Below are positions 55,301 to 64,000 of a DNA stretch of 64,000 bases, piece after piece. The notes below the pieces were generated by a model. That model was not told the DNA's origin. It searched no databases and worked only from the letters and a program-made list of their open reading frames with translations. The position numbers and the translations under genes were made by a program. How positions within the stretch are numbered: the first letter of the stretch is position 1; every line of letters begins with the position of its first letter. Source of the stretch: Ariolimax columbianus. Lineage: Eukaryota; Mollusca; Gastropoda; Stylommatophora; Arionidae. The stretch lies in contig JAVGWX010000012.1 of NCBI GenBank assembly GCA_036924085.1, positions 965,001 through 1,029,000 of the forward strand. The letters run 5' to 3'.

Positions 55301-58300
55301 AGAGGAAGGGAGGAGAAGATTCTTGTAGAGGAGGGGAGGGGGGGGAGAAGATTCTTGTAGAGGAGGGGAGGAGAAGATTCTTGTAGAGAAGGGGAGGGGG
55401 GGAGAAGATTCTTGTAGAGGAAGGGAGGAGAAGATTCTTGTAGAGGAGGGGAGGGGGGGAGAAGATTCTTGTAGAGGAGGGGAGGAAGAAGATTCTTTAG
55501 AGGGGAAAGGGGGGGGGGAGAAGATTCTTGTAGAGGGGAAAGGGGGGGGAAGATTCTTTAGAGGGGAAAGGGGGGGGGGAAAGAAGATTCTTGTAGAGGA
55601 GGGGGGGGGGAGGAGAAGATTCTTGTAGAGGAGGGGGGGGAGAAGATTCTTGTAGAGGAGGGGGGGGAAGAAAAGATTCTTGTAGAGGAGGGGGGGGGAG
55701 AAGATTCTTGTAGAGGAGGGGAGGAGAAGATTCTTGTAGAGGAGGGGAGGAGAAGATTCTTGTAGAGGAGGGTGGGGGGGGAGAAGATTCTTGTAGAGGA
55801 GGGGAGGAGAAGATTCTTGTAGAGGAGGGGGGGGGGAGAAGATTCTTGTAGAGGAGGGGAGGGGGGAGAAGATTCTTGTAGAGAAGGGAGGGAGAAGATT
55901 CTTGTAGAGGAAGGGAGGAGAAGATTCTTGTAGAGGAGGGGAGGGGGGGGAGAAGATTCTTGTAGAGGAGGGGAGGAGAAGATTCTTGTAGAGAAGGGGA
56001 GGGGGGGAGAAGATTCTTGTAGAGGAGGGGAGGGGGGGAGAAGATTCTTGTAGAGGAGGGGGGGAAGAAGATTCTTTAGAGGGGAAAGGGGGGGGAAGAT
56101 TCGTGTAGAGGAGGGGGGGGAGCGGAAGATTTTTGTAGAGGAGGGGGGGGGGAGAAGATTCTTGTAGAGGAGGGGGGGGGAGAGATTCTTGTAGAGGAGG
56201 GATGGGGGAGAAGATTCTTTAGAGGGGAAAGGGGGGGGGGAAAGAAGATTCTTGTAGAGGAGGGGGGGGGAGGAGAAGATTCTTGTAGAGGAGGGGGGGG
56301 AGAAGATTCTTTAGAGGGGAAAGGGGGGGGAAGAAGATTCTTGTAGAGGAGGGGGGGGGGAGAGAAGATTCTTTAGAGTAGAAACGGGGGGGGGGGGAGA
56401 AGATTCTTTAGAGGGGAAAGGGGGGGGAGAAGATTCTTGTAGAGGAGGGGGGGGAGAAGATTCTTTAGAGGGGAAAGGGGGGGGGAAGAAGATTCTTGTA
56501 GAGGAGGGGGGGGGAGAGAAGATTCTTTAGAGTAGAAACGGGGGGGGGGGGGAGAAGATTCTTTAGAGGGGAAAGGGGGGGGAGAAGATTCTTGTAGAGG
56601 AGGGGGGGGGGAGAAGATTCTTTAGAGGGAAAAGGGGGGGGAAGAAGATTCTTGTAGAGGAGGGGAGGAGAAGATTCTTGTAAAGGAGAGGAGGAGAAGA
56701 TTCTTGTAGAGGAGGGGAGGAGAAGATTTTTGTAGAGGAGGGGGGGGGGAGAAGATTCTTGTAGAGGAGGGGAGGAGAAGATTCTTGTAGAGGAGGGGGC
56801 GGGGAGAAGATTCTTGTAGAGGAGGGGGGGGGAGAAGATTCTTGTAGAGGAGGGGGGGGAGGAGAAGATTCTTGTAGAGGAGGGGGGGGGAGAAGATTCT
56901 TTAGAGGGAAAAGGGGGGGGAAGAAGATTCTTGTAGAGGAGGGGAGGAGAAGATTCTTGTAAAGGAGAGGAGGAGAAGATTCTTGTAGAGGAGGGGAGGA
57001 GAAGATTTTTGTAGAGGATGGGGGGGGGGGGGAGAAGATTCTTGTAGAGGAGGGGAGGAGAAGATTCTTGTAGAGGAGGGGGCGGGGAGAAGATTCTTGT
57101 AGAGGAGGGGGGGGGAGAAGATTCTTGTAGAGGAGGGGGGGGAGAAGAGTCTTGTAGAGGAGGGGGGGGAAAGATTCTTGTAGAGGAGGGAGGGGGGGGG
57201 AGAAGATTCTTGTAGGGGAGGGGGGTGGAGAAGATTCTTGTAGAGGAGGGGGGGCAGAAGATTCTTGTAGAGGAGGGGGGGAGAAGATTCTTGTAGAGGA
57301 GAGGGGGGGAAAGAAGATTCTTGTAGAGGAGGGGAGGGAGAAGATTCTTGTAGAGGAGGGGGGGGGGGAGATGATTATTGTGGAGGAGGGGAGGAGAAAA
57401 TTCTTGTAGAGGAGGGGGGGGAGGAGAAGATTCTTGTAGAGGAGGGGGGGGGAGAATATTCTTGTAGAGGAGGGGAGGAGAAGATTCTTGTAGAGGAGGG
57501 TGGGGGAGGAGAAGATTCTTGTAGAGGAGGGGAGGAGAAGATTCTTGTAGAGGAGGGGAGGAGAATATTCTTGTAGAGGAGGGGAGGGGGGAGAAGATTC
57601 TTGTAGAGGAGGGGAGGGGGGGAGAAGATTCTTGTAGAGGAGGGGAGGAGAATATTCTTGTAGAGGAGGGGAGGGGGGAGAAGATTCTTGTAGAGGAAGG
57701 GAGGAGAAGATTCTTGTAGAGGAGGGGAGGGGGGGAGAAGATTCTTGTAGAGGAGGGGGGGGAGAAGATTCTTGTAGAGGAGGGGGGGGAGAAGATTCTT
57801 TAGAAGGGGAAAGGGGGGGGGGAGAAGATTCTTGTAGAGGGGAAAGGGGGGGGAGAAGATTCGTGTAGAGGAGGGGGGGGGGAGCAGAAGATTTTTGTAG
57901 AGGAGGGAGGGGGAGGAGAAGATTCTTTTGAGGGGAAGGGGGGGGAAGATTCTTGTAGAGGAGGGATGGGGGAGGAGAAGATTCTTGTAGAGGAGGGGGG
58001 GGGAGAAGATTCTTGTAGAGGATGGGGGGGGGGGGCAGAAGATTCTTTAGAGGGGAAAGGGGGGGGAGAAGATTCTTGTAGAGGAGGGGGGGGGGAGAAG
58101 ATTCTTGTAGAGGATGGGGGGGGGGGGCAGAAGATTCTTTAGAGGGGAAAGGGGGGGGAGAAGATTCTTGTAGAGGAGGGGGGGGGGAGAAGATTCTTGT
58201 AGAGGATGGGGGGGGGGGCAGAAGATTCTTTAGAGGGGAAAGGGGGGGGAGAAGATTCTTGTAGAGGAGGGGGGGGGAGAAGATTCTTGTAGAGGAGGGG

Positions 58301-61300
58301 GAGGAGAAGATTCTTGTAGAGGAGGGGGGGGAGAAGATTCTTTAGAGGGGAAAGGGGGGGGAAAAAGATTCTTGTAGAGGAGGGGGGGGGGGGAGAGAAG
58401 ATTCTTTAGAGTAGAAACGGGGGGGGGGGGAGAAGATTCTTGTAGAGGAGGGGAGGAGAAGATTCTTGTAAAGGAGGGGAGGAGAAGATTCTTGTAGAGG
58501 AGGGGAGGAGAAGATGTTTGTAGAGGAGGGGGGGGGGGAGAAGATTTTTGTAGAGGAGGGGGGGGGAAAGATTCTTGTAGAGGAGGGAGGGGGGGGGGGA
58601 GAAGATTCTTGTAGAGGAGGGGGAGGAGAAGATTCTTGTAGAGGAGGGGAGGGGGAGAAGATTCTTGTAGAGAAGGGGGGGAGAAGATTCTTGTACCGGA
58701 GAGGGGGGGGGAGAAGATTCTTGTAGAGGAGGGGGGGAAGAAGATTCTTGTAGAGGAGGGGAGGAGACAATTCTTGAAAAGGAGGGGGGGACGGAGAAGA
58801 TTCTTGTAGAGGAGGGGAGCTGAAGATTCTTGTAGAGAAGGGGGGGGGGGGAGAAGATTCTTGTAGAGGAGGGGAGGAGAAGATTCTTGTAGAGGAGGGG
58901 AGGAGAAGATTCTTGTAGAGGAGGGTGGGGGGGGGGGAGAAGATTCTTGTAGAGGAGGGGAGGAGAAGATTCTTGTAGAGGAGGGGGGGGGTTGAAGATT
59001 CTTGTAGAGGAGGGGAGGGGGGAGAAGATTCTTGTAGAGAAGGGAGGGAAAAGATTCTTGTAGAGGAAGGGGGGGGGGGGGGAGAAGATTCTTGTAGAGG
59101 AAGGGAGGAGAAGATTCTTGTAGAGGAGGGGGGGGGGGAGAAGATTCTTGTAGAGGAGGGGGGGGGAGAAGATTCTTGTAGAGGAGCGAGGGGGGAGAAG
59201 ATTCTTGTAGAGTAGGGGAGGGGGGAGAAGATTCTTGTAGAGGAGGGGGGGGGAGAAGATTCTAGTAGAGGAGCGAGGGGGGAGAAGATTCTTGTAGAGT
59301 AGGGGAGGGGGGAGAAGATTCTTGTAGAGGAGGGGGGGGGGGAGAAGATTCTTGTAGAGGAGGGGGGGGAGAAGATTCTTTAGAGGGGAAAGGGGGGGGG
59401 GAGAAGATTCTTGTAGAGGAGGGGGGGGGAGAAGATTCTTGTAGAGGAGGGGGGGGGGGGAGAAGATTCTTGTAGAGGAGGGGGAGAGAAGATTCTTTAG
59501 AGGGGAAAGGGGGGGGGGGAGAAGATTCTTGTAGAGGACGGGAGGGGGGGAGAAGATTCTTGTAGAGTGGGGGTGAGGGGGGAGAGAAGATTCTTGTAGA
59601 GTGGGGGTGAGGGGGGAGAGAAGATTCTTGTAGGGGAGGGGGGGGGGAAGAAGATTCTTGTAGAGTGGGGGGGGAAGAGAAGATTCTTGTAGAGTGGGGG
59701 GGGGAAGAGAAGATTCTTGTAGAGTGGGGGGGGGGGAAGAGAAGATTCTTGTAGAGTGGGGGTGCGGGGGGAGAGAAGATTCTTGTAGAGTGGGGGGGGG
59801 GGGAAGAAGATTCTTGTAGAGTGGGGGCGGGGGGGGGGGGAGAAATCTATTGTAGAGTGGGGGGGGGGGAGAAAATTATTGTAGAGTGGGGGGGGGGGAG
59901 AAGATTCTTGTAGAGTGGGGGGGGGGGGGAGAAGATTCTTGTAGAGTCGGGGGGAGGAGGGAGAAAAGATTCTTGTAGAGTGGGGGGGGGGGAGAAGATT
60001 CTTGTAGAGTGGGGGGGGGGGAGAGAAGATTCTTTTAGAGTGGGGGGGGGAGAAGATTCTTGTAGAGTGGGGGGGGGAGAGAAGATTCTTGTAGAGTGGG
60101 GGGGGGGAGAAGATTCTTGTAGAGTTGGGGGGGGGAGAGAAGATTCTTGTAGAGTGGGGGGGGGGGAGGAGATTCTTGTAGAGTGGTGGGGGAGGAGAAG
60201 ATTCTTGTAGAGGAGGGGGGGGAAAGATTCTTGTAGAGGAGGGAGGGGGGGGAGAAGATTCTTGTAGGGGAGGGGGGGGGGAGAAGATTCTTGTAGAGGA
60301 GGGGAGGGGGAGAAGATTCTTGTAGAGAAGGGGGGGAGAAGATTCTTGTAGAGGAGAGGGGGGGGAGAAGATTCTTGTAGAGGAGGGGGGGAAGAAGATT
60401 CTTGTAGAGGAGGGGAGGGAGAAGATTCTTGTAGAGGAGGGGGGGGGGGGGAGATGATTCTTGTAGAGGAGGGGAGGAGACAATTCTTGTAAAGGAGGGG
60501 GGGGGGGAGAAGATTCTTGTAGAGGAGGGGAGGAGAAGATTCTTGTAGAGAAGGGGGGGGGGGAGAAGATTCTTGTAGAGGAGGGGAGGAGAAGATTCTT
60601 GTAGAGGAGGGGAGGAGAAGATTCTTGTAGAGGAGGGTGGGGGGGGGGGGGAGAAGATTCTTGTAGAGGAGGGGAGGAGAAGATTCTTGTAGAGGAGGGG
60701 GGGGTTGAAGATTCTTGTAGAGGAGGGGAGGGGGGAGAAGATTCTTGTAGAGAAGGGAGGGAAAAGATTCTTGTAGAGGAAGGGGGGGGGGGGGGAGAAG
60801 ATTCTTGTAGAGGAAGGGAGGAGAAGATTCTTGTAGAGGAGGGGGGGGGGGAGAAGATTCTTGTAGAGGAGGGGGGGGGGAGAAGATTCTTGTAGAGGAG
60901 GGGGGGGGGAGAAGATTCTAGTAGAGGAGCGAGGGGGGAGAAGATTCGAGTAGAGTAGGGGAGGGGGGAGAAGATTCTTGTAGAGGAGGGGGGGGGAGAA
61001 GATTCTTGTAGAGGAGGGGGGGGAGAAGATTCTTTAGAGGGGAAAGGGGGGGGGGAGAAGATTCTTGTAGAGGAGGGGGGGGGGAAAAGATTCTTGTAGA
61101 GGAGGGGGGGGGGGAGAAGATTCTTGTAGAGGAGGGGGAGAGAAGATTCTTTAGAGGGGAAAGGGGGGGGGGAGAAGATTCTTGTAGAGGACGGGAGGGG
61201 GGGAGAAGATTCTTGTAGAGTGGGGGTGAGGGGGGAGAGAAGATTCTTGTAGGGGAGGGGGGGGGGGAAGAAGATTCTTGTAGAGTGGGGGGGGAAGAGA

Positions 61301-64000
61301 AGATTCTTGTAGAGTGGGGGTGAGGGGGGAGAGAAGATTCTTGTAGAGTGGGGGTGAGGGGGGAGAGAAGATTCTTGTAGGGGAGGGGGGGGAAATAGAT
61401 TCTTGTAGAGTGGGGGGGGAAGAGAAGATTCTTGTAGAGTGGGGGGGGGGAAGAGAAGATTCTTGTAGAGTGGGGGGGGGGGAAGAGAAGATTCTTGTAG
61501 AGTGGGGGTGCGGGGGGAGAGAAGATTCTTGTAGAGTGGGGGGGGGGGGAAGAAGATTCTTGTAGAGTGGGGGCGGGGGGGGGGGGAGAAATCTATTGTA
61601 GAGTGGGGGGGGGGGGAGAAAATTATTGTAGAGTGGGGGGGGGGGGAGAAGATTCTTGTAGAGTCGGGGGGAGGAGGGAGAAAAGATTCTTGTAGAGTGG
61701 GGGGGGGGGGGAGAAGATTCTTGTAGAGTGGGGGGGGGGGAGAGAAGATTCTTTTAGAGTGGGGGGGGGAGAAGATTCTTGTAGAGTGGGGGGGGGGAGA
61801 GAAGATTCTTGTAGAGTGGGGGGGGGGAGAAGATTCTTGTAGAGTTGGGGGGGGGAGAGAAGATTCTTGTAGAGTGGGGGGGGGGGGAGGAGATTCTTGT
61901 AGAGTGGGGGGGGAGGAGAAGATTCTTGTAGAGGAGGGGGGGGAAAGATTCTTGTAGAGGAGGGAGGGGGGGGAGAAGATTCTTGTAGGGGAGGGGGGGG
62001 AGAAGATTCTTGTAGAGGAGGGGGGGGGAGAAGATTCTTGTAGAGGAGGGGAGGGGGAGAAGATTCCTGTAGAGGAGAGGGGGGGGAGAAGATTCTTGTA
62101 GAGGAGGGGGGGGGGGAGAAGATTCTTGTAGAGGAGGGGAGGGAGAAGATTCTTGTAGAGGAGGGGGGGGAGAAGATTCTTGTAGAGGAGAGGGGGGGGG
62201 GAGAAGATTCTTGTAGAGGAGAGGGGGGGGAGAAGATTCTTGTAGAGGAGGGGGGGGGGGAGAAGATTCTTGTAGAGGAGGGGAGGGAGAAGATTCTTGT
62301 AGAGGAGGGGGGGGAGAAGATTCTTGTAGAGGAGAGGGGGGGGGGAGAAGATTCTTGTAGAGGAGGGGAGGGGGAGAAGATTCTTGTAGAGAAGGGGGGG
62401 AGAAGATTCTTGTAGAGGAGAGGGGGGGGAGAAGATTCTTGTAGAGGAGGGGGGGAAGAAGATTCTTGTAGAGGAGGGGAGGGAGAAGATTCTTGTAGAG
62501 GAGGGGGGGGGAGATGATTCTTGTAGAGGAGGGGAGGAGACAATTCTTGTAAAGGAGGGGGGGGAGAAGATTCTTGTAGAGGAGGGGAGGAGAAGATTCT
62601 TGTAGAGAAGGGGGGGGGAGAAGATTCTTGTAGAGGAGGGGAGGAGAAGATTTTTGTAGAGGAGGGGGGGGGGGGAGAAGATTCTTGTAGAGGAGGGGAG
62701 GAGAAGATTCTTGTAGAGGAGGGGGCGGGGAGAAGATTCTTGTAGAGGAGGGGGGGGGAGAAGATTCTTGTAGAGGAGGGGGGGGAGAAGAGTCTTGTAG
62801 AGGAGGGGGGGGAAAGATTCTTGTAGAGGAGGGAGGGGGGGGGGAGAAGATTCTTGTAGGGGAGGGGGGTGGAGAAGATTCTTGTAGAGGAGGGGGGGGC
62901 AGAAGATTCTTGTAGAGTGGGGGCGGGGGGGGGGGGAGAAATCTATTGTAGAGTGGGGGGGGGAGAAAATTATTGTAGAGTGGGGGGGGGGAGAAGATTC
63001 TTGTAGAGTGGGGGGGGGGAGAAGATTCTTGTAGAGTCGGGGGGAGGAGGGAGAAAAGATTCTTGTAGAGTGGGGGGGGGGGGGGAGAAGATTCTTGTAG
63101 AGTGGGGGGGGGGAGAGAAGATTCTTTTAGAGTGGGGGGGGGGAGAAGATTCTTGTAGAGTGGGGGGGGGGAGAGAAGATTCTTGTAGAGTGGGGGGGGG
63201 GAGAAGATTCTTGTAGAGTTGGGGGGGGGAGAGAAGATTCTTGTAGAGTGGGGGCGGGGGGGGGGGAGAAATCTATTGTAGAGTGGGGGGGGGGAGAAAA
63301 TTATTGTAGAGTGGGGGGGGGGGGGAGAAGATTCTTGTAGAGTGGGGGGGGGGGGGGAGAAGATTCTTGTAGAGTCGGGGGGAGGAGGGAGAAAAGATTC
63401 TTGTAGAGTGGGGGGGGGGGGAGAAGAAGATTCTTGTAGAGTGGGGGCGGGGAGGGGGGGGAGAAATCTATTGTAGAGTGGGGGGGGGGGAGAAGATTCT
63501 TGTAGAGTCGGGGGGAGGAGGGAGAAAAGATTCTTGTAGAGTGGGGGGGGGGGAGAAGATTCTTGTAGAGTGGGGGGGGGGAGAGAAGATTCTTTTAGAG
63601 TGGGGGGGGGGAGAAGATTCTTGTAGAGTGGGGGGGGGGAGAGAAGATTCTTGTAGAGTGGGGGGGGGGAGAAGATTCTTGTAGAGTTGGGGGGGGGAGA
63701 GAAGATTCTTGTAGAGTGGGGGGGGGGAGGAGATTCTTGTAGAGTGGGGGGGGAGGAGAAGATTCTTGTAGAGGAGGGGGGGGAAAGATTCTTGTAGAGG
63801 AGGGAGGGGGGGGAGAAGATTCTTGTAGGGGAGGGGGGGGAGAAGATTCTTGTAGAGGAGGGGGGGGAGAAGATTCTTGTAGAGGAGGGGAGGGGGAGAA
63901 GATTCCTGTAGAGGAGAGGGGGGGGAGAAGATTCTTGTAGAGGAGGGGGGGGGAGAAGATTCTTGTAGAGGAGGGGAGGGAGAAGATTCTTGTAGAGGAG
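52310..64000. repeat. 11.7-kb G-rich array, reaches window end
   Basis: The unit is gagaagattcttgtagagga followed by 5-15 G. A second form is gagaagattctttagagggg with aaa and another G run; a third, in the right part, has gtagagtggggg. G runs occur about every 25-30 bp on the + strand for the whole length, and blocks recur at about 1.7 kb in the right part (compare 59752 with 61499). G-run lengths differ between otherwise identical units, so homopolymer counts may not be reliable. Confidence 0.96.

Overview
The window looks like a piece of invertebrate nuclear chromosome. Spliced GT-AG exons of one axonemal gene are separated by introns made almost entirely of tandem minisatellites, with fossil LINE pieces and LTR-like blocks. 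A mollusc or other marine lophotrochozoan is my guess from overall style; the sequence does not prove it. I see no prokaryotic operon, ribosome binding site, tRNA or rRNA.

The only gene I can support is on the + strand. Thirteen exons (7156-52300) join in frame into about 599 residues that resemble the C-terminal third of CFAP65 (CCDC108), a cilia and flagella associated protein of the axonemal central apparatus and sperm tail. They encode three ASH/MSP-like beta-sandwich repeats, a charged helical stretch and an acidic Ser-rich tail. The 5' part of the gene lies upstream of the window. Neither a stop codon nor the last exon is seen before the window ends.

Layout: 1-7150 is upstream intron (45-bp and 20-bp repeats, a telomere-like C-rich block, a 3.1-kb 38-bp array, an 845-bp unique stretch, a 17-bp array). 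7156-28424 holds ten exons, each intron having its own repeat families plus a solo LTR at 16614-17296, a LINE tail at 20499-20850 and an old LTR-like block carrying a second LINE tail at 21530-23194. 28425-42878 is one 14.5-kb intron with a 6.5-kb 18/24-bp array showing higher-order periods of 1938 and 1200 bp, a 39-bp array, a 2-kb LTR-like block with its own internal arrays (38230-40260), and 22-bp and pyrimidine-rich arrays. 42879-45512 holds two exons. 45513-52090 is a 6.6-kb 17-bp array. The last visible exon (52184-52300) is followed by 11.7 kb of extremely G-rich array to the end of the window.

The main unusual feature is the relation between gene and repeats. Nearly every intron carries different minisatellites, and several arrays start at, or contain, the splice site itself. 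This recalls the satellite-swollen introns of Drosophila Y-linked axonemal genes. The long open reading frames in the arrays are artefacts of repeat units whose length is a multiple of three.
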